Made by a program: the position numbers and the translations under genes. This document shows positions 54,763 to 63,206 of a DNA stretch of 64,000 nucleotides, one piece after another; position 1 is the stretch's first letter; each line of letters begins with the position of its first letter. The notes under the pieces were generated by a model. It saw only the letters and a program-made list of their open reading frames with translations, was not told the origin of the DNA and did not search any database. Source of the stretch: Streptomyces sp. NBC_01717 (GTDB lineage Bacteria; Actinomycetota; Actinomycetes; Streptomycetales; Streptomycetaceae); contig NZ_CP109178.1 in assembly GCF_036248255.1 (NCBI RefSeq), positions 6,510,001-6,574,000 of the forward strand, given 5' to 3'.

Positions 54763-55899
54763 TTACTTCGTCACTGCGGCGGCGAGCTGCGACAGCGGCT
54801 CGGCCAGCGCGTTGACGGCGTCCGACAGCTCCTTGCGGTCCGCCTTGCCGACCTTCTCGTACGAGGTGAACTCGTAGGAGTTCTTGTCCTCGCGGTACTT
54901 GTCCAGCAGCGTGTTCAGCGCCGCGAACTGCTTGTCCAGGGTGGTGGTCAGCGCCGCGTCGTTCTTCGACGCGATCGGCTTCAGGAGCTCGTACGACTTC
55001 TGCGCGCCCTCGACATTGGCCTTGAAGTCGATCAGGTCGGTGTGGCTGTAGCGCTCCTCCTCACCGGTGACCTTGCCGGTGGCGACCTCGTCGAGGAGCT
55101 CCTTGGCGCCGTTGGCCATCGAGGTCGGGGTGATCTCCGCCTTGCCGACCCGCTTCTGCCAGTCGACGAGGTCCTTGTAGAGGACCGGGGCGAGGGCCTT
55201 CTCCTCGGCGCCGAGCTTCTTGTCCTGCCACAGCGCCTTCTCCAGGCGGTGCCAGCCGGTCCACTTCTGGCCGTCCTCCAGGCCGTCCTCGCGGACGTCG
55301 ACCTTCGGGTCGATGTCACCGAACGACTCGGCGACCGGCTCGGTGCGCTCCCAGCCGATGCGGGAGTCGGCGTACGCCTTCTTCGCGGCCTCGATGTCAC
55401 CCGCGGCGACGGCGTCCGTGAAGACCTTGACCTTCGGCAGCGTCTCGTCGGCCTGCGCCTGCACATAGGTGCGGTAGCCGGCGACGGCCTTGTCCATCTC
55501 GGGGCTGCGCTTGACCGCGGTGCCGCCGGTGACCTCGATCTTCTGCCGGAAGCCGGCGCCCTTCATGCCGGGCTTGCAGACGACGTCGTACGAACCGGCC
55601 TTGACCTCGGCGGTGATGGTGGCCTTGGTGCCGGGGCCGATGTTCTCGCGCTCGGCGACGATGCGGTCGTCCGGGAAGAGGACGTAGACCTCGGTGACCT
55701 TGGAGCCCTTGTTCTCCACGGCGAGTGCGATGTGACCGGCCGGGAGCTTCGTCTTCGTCACCGCGCAGGAGTCGTCCTTCGCGGTGACCTTCACCGCGCC
55801 GTCACCCTTGCCGTCGCTCTTCTCGGCGCAGCCCGTGACGGCGGTCAGAGCCGCCGCGGTGGCGACAGCGGTGACGACGGAGAATCGAACGGCTCGCAT
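54763..55899 (-). CDS. efeO: Iron-binding lipoprotein EfeO (cupredoxin plus imelysin M75)
   Basis: A 378-aa lipoprotein (lipobox V-T-G-C). N-terminal cupredoxin domain (residues about 35-130: KDDSCAVTKTKLPAGHIALA, SYDVVCKPGMKGAGFR) and the helical M75 domain (about 140-378) with GWERTEPVAESFGDIDPKVD, WTGWHRLEKALWQDK, a GxHxxE signature. It binds ferric or ferrous iron outside the membrane and passes it to EfeU. First gene of the operon; an iron box lies 66 bp upstream. Confidence 0.95.
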   Translation of the reverse strand: MRAVRFSVVTAVATAAALTAVTGCAEKSDGKGDGAVKVTAKDDSCAVTKTKLPAGHIALAVENKGSKVTEVYVLFPDDRIVAERENIGPGTKATITAEVKAGSYDVVCKPGMKGAGFRQKIEVTGGTAVKRSPEMDKAVAGYRTYVQAQADETLPKVKVFTDAVAAGDIEAAKKAYADSRIGWERTEPVAESFGDIDPKVDVREDGLEDGQKWTGWHRLEKALWQDKKLGAEEKALAPVLYKDLVDWQKRVGKAEITPTSMANGAKELLDEVATGKVTGEEERYSHTDLIDFKANVEGAQKSYELLKPIASKNDAALTTTLDKQFAALNTLLDKYREDKNSYEFTSYEKVGKADRKELSDAVNALAEPLSQLAAAVTK

Positions 55900-55964
55900 A
55901 CGGGCTCCACAAAGGCTGAAGAGGATGAACAGGGCCGGAAAGGGGCGGGTGAGGCGGACCTAAC

Positions 55965-55983
55965 TTAACCGAGGCTTACCTCA
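55965..55983. promoter_or_regulatory. Iron box upstream of efeO
   Basis: The minus strand reads TGAGGTAAGCCTCGGTTAA, agreeing at 13 of 19 positions with the palindromic DmdR1/IdeR consensus TTAGGTTAGCCTAACCTAA. It lies 66 bp before efeO. Confidence 0.75.
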
Positions 55984-56211
55984 CCGGTACCCACCCGTAC
56001 AGTGATTCAGCTCTCACCTGCGGCGCCGGAGAACAGGGCGATCACGGACAGCCCATGGGTGCCCCATGGGCGGGTCAAGGGATGGTCAAGCGCCGCCTGG
56101 TGGTGCGAACGAGGGGCGCCTCGGTACCCGAGTCGTCACCGCGGCCCCGCCGCCGTACCGCCCGATCCGCTCCTGCGGCACCCCCGGGCCGCACGGTGCT
56201 TGAATGCGCAC

Positions 56212-56898
56212 GTGAGTGACTACGACGTACCCGCAGGCATCGACGTACTGCACGTGTTCTGCGGCCCGGACGGACGGCACGGCAACGCCCTCGGGGTCGT
56301 ACGCGACGGGCGCACGTACCCCGACGAGGCGTCCCGGCAGGCGCTCGCCGAGAAGCTCGGTTTCAGTGAGACCGTGTTCGTCGACGATCCCGAGCGCGGG
56401 CACGTCGACATCTACACGCCGGGACTCCGCCTGCCGTTCGCCGGGCATCCGCTCGTGGGCGCAGCCTGGCTGCTCGACCTGGAGATCCTGGAACTGCCGG
56501 TCGGCGACATCTACACCCGTCAGGACGGCGAGTTCAGCTGGATCGCGGCCCGCCCCGAGTGGGTGCCGCCGCGCACGCTGGAGCAGTACGCATCCGTCGC
56601 AGAGGTCGAGGCACTGACCGGGCCGCCCCCGGGGGAGGGCTGGCTGTACGTATGGGCGTGGGAGGACGAGGCGGCGGGACGGGTGAGGGCGCGGGCCTTC
56701 CCACGGCGGGACGACCGGATCGTCGAGGACGAGGCGACGGGTGCGGCGGCGCTGCTGCTCAGCGCGCAACTGGGCCGGGCCCTCAACATCAGGCAAGGGC
56801 GCGGCTCCCAGATCCTCACCGCACCCGCGCCGGACGGCACGGTGGAAATCGGGGGGCGCGTCCTGCTGGCGGGTGCAAGCCTGTCACCGGCGCTGTGA
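56212..56898 (+). CDS. PhzF-family protein (short form)
   Basis: A 228-aa PhzF/diaminopimelate-epimerase-fold protein. LHVFCGPDGRHGNALGVVRD, catalytic Glu in FSETVFVDDPE, LRLPFAGHPLVGAAWLL, and VEDEATGAAALLLSAQL. It is shorter than the usual 260-300 aa family members. GTG start without ribosome site; TTGAAT 6 nt upstream hints at a leaderless transcript. Substrate unknown. Second PhzF-type gene in the window. Confidence 0.85.
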   Translation: MSDYDVPAGIDVLHVFCGPDGRHGNALGVVRDGRTYPDEASRQALAEKLGFSETVFVDDPERGHVDIYTPGLRLPFAGHPLVGAAWLLDLEILELPVGDIYTRQDGEFSWIAARPEWVPPRTLEQYASVAEVEALTGPPPGEGWLYVWAWEDEAAGRVRARAFPRRDDRIVEDEATGAAALLLSAQLGRALNIRQGRGSQILTAPAPDGTVEIGGRVLLAGASLSPAL

Positions 56899-57013
56899 CG
56901 TCGGACGGGCGGCTTCGAGCCCGTCCGGCCGGCGATCGAGGACGAAGCGGCACGGGTGACCGGGCCCACCGTCGGAACCCCCCGGTCACCCCGCCCCCCG
57001 CACCGCCGGGGCC

Positions 57014-57679
57014 CTACGCGCTGCGGGGGAACGCCTCGCCCAGCTCCCGGAACACCGCCGTGTTCAGCGCGAACGCGCGCCGGCACTCGTCGACGATCCG
57101 CTTCTTCTCCAGCTCGTCCGCGTCCACCGCGTCCAGCAGCTCGCGGTAACCCCGCTTGAACAAGGCGGGGTTGGCTATCTCCTCGAAGACATAGAACCGG
57201 ACACCGTCGCCCTTGCGCGCGAAGCCCCAGGTCTTCTCCGCCCTGTCGCGGATGATCTGGCCGCCGGAGAGATCCCCGAGATAGCGGGTGTAGTGGTGCG
57301 CGACGTATCCGGCGGACCAGGTGTGCGCGCACTCGGTGACCCGGTCGGCGTACGCGGCCGTCGCGGGCAGTGGCTCCAGGCCCCTGCGCCAGTCCGCACC
57401 GCGAAGATGCGCCAGATCGCGTTCCAGCTCCGCGGTGCGCATCAGCTCCGGCTGTATGAACGGACCGGCGACCGGGTCGGTGCGCAGCGCCTCCGCGCCT
57501 TCCTCCAGCGCCCGGTAGACGAACCACAGTTGCTCGGTGTAGCGCGTGTACGCAACCACTCCGAGCCGCCCGCCCAGCAGGTCGCTCATGAAGGTCGAGG
57601 TCTCCGCCTCGGTGTGCTGCTCGTGCGACGCCGTGCGGATCAGTGTCGAGAAGGGCGTGGTGGCGGCTGTTGCGTCCAA
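57014..57679 (-). CDS. hmuO: Heme oxygenase
   Basis: A 221-aa biliverdin-producing heme oxygenase that opens heme and frees iron. The probable proximal His lies in RTASHEQHTEAETSTFM, and the distal-helix glycine motif is YLGDLSGGQIIRDRAE. TTG start at 57679 with GGAGG 7 nt upstream; the longer TTG at 57742 has no site. An iron box about 100 bp upstream predicts expression under iron starvation. It stands alone, without heme transporter genes. Confidence 0.92.
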   Translation of the reverse strand: MDATAATTPFSTLIRTASHEQHTEAETSTFMSDLLGGRLGVVAYTRYTEQLWFVYRALEEGAEALRTDPVAGPFIQPELMRTAELERDLAHLRGADWRRGLEPLPATAAYADRVTECAHTWSAGYVAHHYTRYLGDLSGGQIIRDRAEKTWGFARKGDGVRFYVFEEIANPALFKRGYRELLDAVDADELEKKRIVDECRRAFALNTAVFRELGEAFPRSA

Positions 57680-57778
57680 GGCGGGCCTCCGGGGACCGAG
57701 GAGGGAGGGAAGTCCGGAAGAAGACGGAAAAGCCGACAGCAACTGCGCTCGGCAGCCACTGTCGACATCTCCGATCCT

Positions 57779-57797
57779 CCAACTTAGGCTTACCTAA
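57779..57797. promoter_or_regulatory. Iron box upstream of the heme oxygenase gene
   Basis: CCAACTTAGGCTTACCTAA matches the consensus TTAGGTTAGGCTAACCTAA at 14 of 19 positions; the right half is nearly perfect. On the minus strand it overlaps the spacer of a possible promoter TTGACT-17-GAGGAT. Confidence 0.8.
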
Positions 57798-57881
57798 GTC
57801 AACAGCTTCCCGACGGTCCGTCGGTAAAACGATACGCCCGGTTCCGCCCGTTCGCCGGGGTTGCAGATCTCGTACGAAAGG

Positions 57882-58739
57882 TCAGGGAAGGGTCAGGATC
57901 TCGGCGCCCGTCTCCGTCACCACCAGCGTGTGCTCGAACTGGGCGGTGCGCTTGCGGTCCTTCGTCACCACGGTCCAGCCGTCGTCCCACATGTCGTACT
58001 GGTGCGTCCCGAGCGTCAGCATCGGCTCGATGGTGAATGTCATGCCGGGCTGCATCACGGTGGTCGCGTGCGGGCTGTCGTAGTGCGGAATGATCAGACC
58101 GGAGTGGAACGACGAATTGATCCCGTGCCCGGTGAAGTCCCGGACCACGCCGTACCCGAAGCGCTTGGCGTACGACTCGATGACCCGCCCGATCACATTG
58201 ATCTGGCGCCCGGGGCGGACCGCCTTGATGGCGCGGTTCAGGGACTCCTCGGTGCGCTCCACGAGCAGCCGGGACTCCTCGTCCACGGCACCGCAGAGAT
58301 AGGTGGCGTTGTTGTCGCCGTGCACACCGTTGATGTACGCGGTGACGTCGAGGTTCACGATGTCGCCGTCGCGCAGCACCGTGGAGTCCGGGATGCCGTG
58401 GCAGATGACCTCGTTGAGCGACGAGCAGAGCGACTTGGGGAAGCCGCGGTAGCCGAGTGTCGACGGATATGCGCCGTGATCGCACATGAACTCGTGGGCG
58501 ACGCGGTCGAGTTCGTCCGTCGTGACGCCCGGAGCGATGTGCTTCGCGGCCTCGGCCATCGCCTGTGCGGCGATCCGGCCGGCGACGCGCATGCGCTCGA
58601 CGGTGTCGGCGTCCTGGATTTCCGGGCCGGTGTACGGCGCAGGAGCCGGCTTGCCCACGTACTCGGGGCGCCGGATATTTCCCGGTACGGAACGGATGGG
58701 AGTGATCTCCCCTGGTGCGAGCAGCGACTGGCCAGACAT
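57882..58739 (-). CDS. map: Type I methionine aminopeptidase
   Basis: A 285-aa enzyme that removes initiator methionine from new proteins. Metal ligands are visible in [17 protein letters not shown] (Asp, Asp), [12 protein letters not shown] (His), [11 protein letters not shown] (Glu) and the final AQFEHTLVV (Glu). The N-terminal extension of about 40 residues with [20 protein letters not shown] is of the actinobacterial MapB type. Start at 58739: no ribosome site, but -10 TAGACT lies 7 nt upstream, so leaderless translation is likely. Confidence 0.95.
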   Translation of the reverse strand: MSGQSLLAPGEITPIRSVPGNIRRPEYVGKPAPAPYTGPEIQDADTVERMRVAGRIAAQAMAEAAKHIAPGVTTDELDRVAHEFMCDHGAYPSTLGYRGFPKSLCSSLNEVICHGIPDSTVLRDGDIVNLDVTAYINGVHGDNNATYLCGAVDEESRLLVERTEESLNRAIKAVRPGRQINVIGRVIESYAKRFGYGVVRDFTGHGINSSFHSGLIIPHYDSPHATTVMQPGMTFTIEPMLTLGTHQYDMWDDGWTVVTKDRKRTAQFEHTLVVTETGAEILTLP

Positions 58740-58797
58740 GTCAGCGAGTCTAACCAGCGAGCTTGGGGCAGCATGGCTCAGAGGAAAGGAGCCGATG

Positions 58798-59028
58798 ATG
58801 GCCCTGTTCAAGAAGCGCACGGTCGGCAAGCCGGGCGAGTGGTACTACTGCCTGGTGCACCAGAAGGTCGAGGAAGGCCCTGAGTGCCCCGCGAAGGACC
58901 GGTTCGGCCCCTACGCCACCCGTGAGGAGGCGCAGCACGCGATGGACACGGCGAAGGAGCGGAATCTGGAGTGGGAGACCGACCCCAAGTGGCACGACAA
59001 CGCCACGCCTCCGGAGGCCGACGCGTAG
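58798..59028 (+). CDS. Small conserved protein (76 aa)
   Basis: A 76-aa charged protein: [20 protein letters not shown], then [20 protein letters not shown] and [20 protein letters not shown]. The beta-alpha-beta pattern with [10 protein letters not shown] resembles a SPOR-like or similar small fold. Two cysteines. AGGAG is 6 nt before the ATG at 58798. Divergent from map. Known in Streptomyces only as a hypothetical; function unknown. Confidence 0.8.
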   Translation: MALFKKRTVGKPGEWYYCLVHQKVEEGPECPAKDRFGPYATREEAQHAMDTAKERNLEWETDPKWHDNATPPEADA

Positions 59029-59053
59029 GGTTCCGGCCCGTCCGGCAGCTGCC

Positions 59054-59071
59054 CCGGGGCTCCGGCCCCGG
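59054..59071. terminator. Bidirectional hairpin terminator
   Basis: CCGGGGC / GCCCCGG, a 7-bp GC stem with a TCCG loop, lies between the convergent 76-aa and MFS genes. Confidence 0.65.
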
Positions 59072-59081
59072 ACCCTGCTCC

Positions 59082-60374
59082 TCACACACCGGAGGGGCTG
59101 GACTGCCGGCGCCGCACCGCGTCCGCGTCCGTCTCGGAGTCGTACGTGAGGAGCTTCGGCAGCGCCGCAGCCAGCAGCGCGACCGAGGCCACGCACGCAA
59201 CCCCGCCCGTCCAGATCGCGGTCCGCGTGCCCGTCCAGCCCGCCATCGCGCCCGCCCGTACCTGGCCCAGCTGCGGTCCCACGCTGTACGAAAGCACCTC
59301 GATGCCCGCCAGCCGGCCGCGCAACTCCTCCGGGATGGTCTGGTTCCAGATCGTGGAGCGGCCCAGACCGCTGAGCATGTCGCCCGCGCCCGCCACCGCC
59401 AGGCAGACCAGCACCAGCCACACATTGCTGAACCACCCGGCCGCCGCGATAGCCAGCCCCCAGGCCGCCGCCCCGAACACCACGAACAGCCCGTGCCGCC
59501 GCACCCGTGACGTCCAGCCGCTGGTCAGGCCAAGCACCAGCGAGCCGACCGACCCCGCCGCGTACATCAACCCCAGTGACCATTCGGCGTCCAGCTCGTC
59601 CGCCAGGAACGGGAAGATCGTGTTAGGGAAGGCGAAGAACATCGCCGCCAGGTCGATCGCGTACGTCCCCAGCAGCACCGGCCGGCTCCAGGCGTACCTC
59701 GCCCCCTCGGCGATGCCCCGCAGCGACGGCTTCCGTGCGTGCTCGGCGGGCGGCGCGGGCGCAAGCCGCAGACAGAGGAGCACGGAGACGGTGAACGTGA
59801 CCACGGTGACCGTGTACGCCGTGGCGTGCCCCGCATAGGCCACCACCAGACCCGCCACCGCCGGGCCGGTGATCGCGCCGAACTGCCAGCGCAGCGAGTT
59901 CAGCGCGGCGGCCGCGGTGAGCTGGTCGTGCGGCACGATCCGGGCGATCAGGGAGTCCAGCGCGGGCCGCTGGAGCCCGGCGAGCGCGGAGACGCCGCCC
60001 GCGACGAGATAGAGCGGCCAGAGCATCGGGTCGGGCATCGCGGCATTCACCAGGAGGACGAGCGCGAGCAGCCCCAGCCCCGCCTCGGTGCCCAGGATCA
60101 CCTTGCGGCGGTCCGCGGAGTCGGCGAGCGCCCCGCCGTACAGACCGAAGACAACCAGCGGCACCAGCTCCACCGCACCCATCGCGCCGACGGCGAGCGG
60201 CGAACCGGTGAGCTCCTTGATCTGGAGCGGCAGCGCGATCAGCGCCATGAAGCTGCCGAAATAGGTGACCAGGCCCTGGACCCACAGCAGCCGGAAGTCG
60301 GCCGAGGAACGCCAGGGCGAGAGATCGGGCAGGAGTGCGGAGAGCCTGGCGGGCAGGGCGGTGGCAGAGGTCAC
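59082..60374 (-). CDS. MFS exporter (EntS-like)
   Basis: A 430-aa major-facilitator protein with about 11-12 helices. Family cues: WRSSADFRLLWVQGLVTYFG, ALPLQIKELTGSPLAVGAMG, the motif A region YGGALADSADRRKVIL, and TIWNQTIPEELRGRLAGIEV typical of the MFS_3/EntS group that exports siderophores or lipophilic drugs. Such proteins are often linked to iron, but no iron box is seen near this gene. GTG start. Convergent with the 76-aa gene. Confidence 0.9.
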   Translation of the reverse strand: MTSATALPARLSALLPDLSPWRSSADFRLLWVQGLVTYFGSFMALIALPLQIKELTGSPLAVGAMGAVELVPLVVFGLYGGALADSADRRKVILGTEAGLGLLALVLLVNAAMPDPMLWPLYLVAGGVSALAGLQRPALDSLIARIVPHDQLTAAAALNSLRWQFGAITGPAVAGLVVAYAGHATAYTVTVVTFTVSVLLCLRLAPAPPAEHARKPSLRGIAEGARYAWSRPVLLGTYAIDLAAMFFAFPNTIFPFLADELDAEWSLGLMYAAGSVGSLVLGLTSGWTSRVRRHGLFVVFGAAAWGLAIAAAGWFSNVWLVLVCLAVAGAGDMLSGLGRSTIWNQTIPEELRGRLAGIEVLSYSVGPQLGQVRAGAMAGWTGTRTAIWTGGVACVASVALLAAALPKLLTYDSETDADAVRRRQSSPSGV

Positions 60375-60448
60375 GAGGGGTCATGGTCCGGCGCCGTACG
60401 TGCCCTCTGCAACCGGTTTTACCGGGGGCTGCGCCGGCCTCGTCCTCG

Positions 60449-61051
60449 TCACCAGCGCGCGGGCGGCGGCGCGGTCAGCTGGTCGGCGAGCCGGGACAGC
60501 CGGTCCCGGAAGCGATGGCGGCCGCGTGGTGCGGGAACGCTGTTCTCCCCGGCCGCCGCGCTCACCAGATGCTGCACGGTGTCCAGGTCCACATCGTCTC
60601 GGCAGGTCACCGCGAGGGTCTCATGGGCGAGTCCCCGCACCTCCGGATCGCCGTTGTCCAGCGACAGCACCGTCGCCCCCGCCCGGCGCGCGTCGTGCAC
60701 CCGCTCCAGCAGCCCGTCCCCGGGCCGCTCCGGAGCCACCAGGAACAGCGTCTCGCCCCGCCCGGCCGCCTCGATCCGGCCCAGACCGACGGCCAGATGC
60801 GCCGGATCGCCCGGCTCCACCCGGTGCCGGACCAGCGTGGGCGTCAGCTCCGGCAGCCCGGACCAGGTGGACTCGTCGACCAGATGGGCCGCCAGGTGCC
60901 ACGGCTCGTACGCCGCCGTACCCACCAGCAGCAGCCCGCCGCCGTGCGGAACGACGGACGACCGGAGGGCCCCCGCGAACCGGCGGGCCGCCGCCGGCCA
61001 CTCGGTCCCGGCGAGCACTTCACGGAGCAGGGCGACGCGTACGGCATCCAT
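60449..61051 (-). CDS. Hypothetical protein, Rossmann/SIS-like
   Basis: A 200-aa protein with an alternating beta-alpha pattern: GGGLLLVGTAAYEPWHLAAH, GETLFLVAPERPGDGLLERV, AGATVLSLDNGDPEVRGLAH. The layout suggests a SIS-like (sugar isomerase) or Rossmann domain but no active-site motif stands out. It precedes and diverges from the F420:NADPH oxidoreductase gene. Function unknown; known as a conserved Streptomyces hypothetical. Confidence 0.75.
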   Translation of the reverse strand: MDAVRVALLREVLAGTEWPAAARRFAGALRSSVVPHGGGLLLVGTAAYEPWHLAAHLVDESTWSGLPELTPTLVRHRVEPGDPAHLAVGLGRIEAAGRGETLFLVAPERPGDGLLERVHDARRAGATVLSLDNGDPEVRGLAHETLAVTCRDDVDLDTVQHLVSAAAGENSVPAPRGRHRFRDRLSRLADQLTAPPPARW

Positions 61052-61178
61052 GGCCCGGCATCATGCCGCAGGACCCGTCCCCCGCACCGGCGAACGGCAC
61101 CGAACCAGCCGAACGGGCGCAGGCGCAGTGACGGATGTCGCAGGGCTGACACGCTGCGTTCCCCTCCATGGCGCGCAG

Positions 61179-61184
61179 TAGTGT
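61179..61184 (+). promoter_or_regulatory. -10 box TAGTGT of a probable leaderless npdG transcript
   Basis: TAGTGT (TAnnnT) ends 7 nt before the ATG at 61192, so transcription should start at the A of the ATG. No ribosome site is present. Confidence 0.6.
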
Positions 61185-61191
61185 CGGGCCC

Positions 61192-61902
61192 ATGACTACG
61201 AATGACAGCGGCAGCGCGCCCAAGCCCCCCGCCAAGGACCCCTGGGACCTTCCCGACGTATCCGGGCTGACCGTCGGCGTGCTCGGCGGCACCGGCCCGC
61301 AGGGCCGCGGTCTCGCCTACCGGCTCGCGCGCGCCGGGCAGAAGGTGATCATCGGCTCCCGCGCCGCCGACCGCGCCCGGACCGCCGCCGCCGAGCTGGG
61401 CCTCGGCGTCGAGGGCGCCGACAACGCCGAGTGCGCCCGCCGCAGCGACGTCGTGATCGTCGCCGTGCCGTGGGACGGCCACGCCAAGACCCTGGAGTCG
61501 CTGCGCGACGAGCTCGCCGGGAAGCTCGTCATCGACTGTGTCAACCCGCTCGGCTTCGACAAGCAGGGCGCGTACGCCCTGAAGCCCGAGGAGGGCAGCG
61601 CCGCCGAGCAGGCCGCCGCCCTGCTGCCCGAGTCCCGGGTCACCGCGGCCTTCCACCACCTCTCGGCGGTGCTGCTCCAGGACGAGGCGATCGAGGAGAT
61701 CGACACGGATGTGCTGGTGCTGGGCGAGGCCCGCGCCGACACCGATCTCGTGCAGGCGCTCGCCGGCCGGATCCCCGGCATGCGCGGCATCTTCGCGGGC
61801 CGGCTGCGCAACGCCCACCAGGTCGAGTCGCTGGTCGCCAACCTGATCTCGGTCAACCGCCGCTACAAGGCGCACGCCGGGCTGCGCACCACGGACGTCT
61901 GA
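61192..61902 (+). CDS. npdG: F420:NADPH oxidoreductase (NADPH-dependent F420 reductase)
   Basis: A 236-aa enzyme that moves hydride between NADPH and coenzyme F420, feeding F420H2-dependent reductases. N-terminal Rossmann motif TVGVLGGTGPQGRGLAYRLA, with the NADPH-specific GSRAADRA, then IVAVPWDGHAKTLESL, DCVNPLGFDKQGAYAL and AFHHLSAVLLQ. The start at 61192 gives MTTNDSGSA. Pairs functionally with LLM-type F420 enzymes such as that at 24474-25403. Confidence 0.93.
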   Translation: MTTNDSGSAPKPPAKDPWDLPDVSGLTVGVLGGTGPQGRGLAYRLARAGQKVIIGSRAADRARTAAAELGLGVEGADNAECARRSDVVIVAVPWDGHAKTLESLRDELAGKLVIDCVNPLGFDKQGAYALKPEEGSAAEQAAALLPESRVTAAFHHLSAVLLQDEAIEEIDTDVLVLGEARADTDLVQALAGRIPGMRGIFAGRLRNAHQVESLVANLISVNRRYKAHAGLRTTDV

Positions 61903-62000
61903 GCCCCGGGGCGCCCACGGCCGAACCCTGCGGAGAGCGGAACGGGGCATGAGGGACACTGGACGGGACCACGCGCCATCCCGGACAGGAGCCGCCCCCC

Positions 62001-62183
62001 ATGCCCCGCCTCGCTCTCTACGCCCTCGCCGTCTGCGTCCTGGCCGTCGGTGCGGCCGTGATCTCCTTCGTCCAGGGCACCTGGCTCGGGATCATCTGGG
62101 TGCTGCTGGCCGGACTCTCCTCCAACATGGCGTGGTACTACCTGCGCAAGCACCGCGCGGAGACCGCCGCCGGACACCTCTAA
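62001..62183 (+). CDS. Small two-helix membrane protein (60 aa)
   Basis: A 60-aa protein with two hydrophobic helices (LALYALAVCVLAVGAAVISF and LGIIWVLLAGLSSNMAWYY) and a basic C-terminal tail (RKHRAE). AGGAG lies about 9 nt before the ATG. Its stop overlaps that of the convergent protease by two bases. Conserved hypothetical; possibly an accessory to the adjacent protease, which is speculation. Confidence 0.75.
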   Translation: MPRLALYALAVCVLAVGAAVISFVQGTWLGIIWVLLAGLSSNMAWYYLRKHRAETAAGHL

Positions 62184-62974
62184 CCGGCGACGCAGGACGG
62201 ATTCGACTGCTGCCAGAACTGGTAGGCGTCGAAGCCGCAGTACGTGTCGAACTCGCTGACGCCCAGCGACTGCAACAGGCCGTGGATCGCATCGAAGAAG
62301 ACGGTGTTCACCTCGGGGATCCACAACAGCCCGAACACCGCGAACAGGCCGAACACGGCGAACGGCTCGACCTGGCGGCGGATCCGGTGCGACAGCCATG
62401 GCTCGATCACCCCGTACCCGTCCAGCCCCGGGACCGGTAGGAAGTTCAGGATCGACGCGGTGACCTGGAGCAGCGCCAGGAACGCCAGCGCGTACCGGAA
62501 CCCCAACGGGACACCGTCCAGCGCGTGCAGCCAGAACGGCGCCGTGCAGACGACCGCGAACAGTACGTTCGTCAGGGGGCCAGCCGCCGAGATCAGGCTG
62601 TGCTTCCAGCGGCCGCTGATCCGGCCCCGCTCGATGAAGACCGCGCCACCGGGCAGCCCGATACCGCCCAGGATCACGAACAGCACCGGCAGCACGATGC
62701 TCAGCAGCGCATGGGTGTATTTGAGGGGGTTCAGCGTCAGATAGCCCTTCGCCCCGATCGAGATGTCCCCGCTGTGCAGTGCGGTGCGCGCGTGCGCGTA
62801 CTCGTGCAGACAGAGCGAGACGACCCAGGCCGCCGTGACGAAGAGGAAGATCGCAAGCCCCGGCGGCTCGGCGAAGTCCGTCCACACCGCCCAGCCGGAG
62901 ACCGCCATGACGGCGGCGATCCCGAGGAAGATGGGACTGATCCGCCGGTCGCTGCGGGCAACTGCGGTGGTCAT
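62180..62974 (-). CDS. Site-2-type intramembrane zinc metalloprotease (M50)
   Basis: A 264-aa membrane protease of the Rip3/S2P-like group. The zinc motif HEYAH (HExxH) sits in VVSLCLHEYAHARTALHSGD; the third ligand is in LNFLPVPGLDGYGVIEPWLS (NxxPxxxLDG). About six helices. No CBS or PDZ domain. ATG at 62974 after TTGGAG. Usually cleaves a membrane anchor of a regulator; substrate unknown. Confidence 0.9.
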   Translation of the reverse strand: MTTAVARSDRRISPIFLGIAAVMAVSGWAVWTDFAEPPGLAIFLFVTAAWVVSLCLHEYAHARTALHSGDISIGAKGYLTLNPLKYTHALLSIVLPVLFVILGGIGLPGGAVFIERGRISGRWKHSLISAAGPLTNVLFAVVCTAPFWLHALDGVPLGFRYALAFLALLQVTASILNFLPVPGLDGYGVIEPWLSHRIRRQVEPFAVFGLFAVFGLLWIPEVNTVFFDAIHGLLQSLGVSEFDTYCGFDAYQFWQQSNPSCVAG

Positions 62975-63206
62975 CAGCGGACTCCAAGTGGCTCGGCGGC
63001 AGAAGGTGGAGCGCGTCACGGGCAGGACGAGTCCCGACCGTACAGGCGACACGGCGGAAACGACTCGCATCCGGGTGGTGGTTCCGGACAGGGTGGATAC
63101 ATGACGAGCGATACCGGAAAACCGTTGGGCGACGACGAGGGCCGGAACAGACCGCTGCTGCCGGGCGTCTGTCCGATTCCCGATTCCGGTCACGGAGAAT
63201 AGGGGC

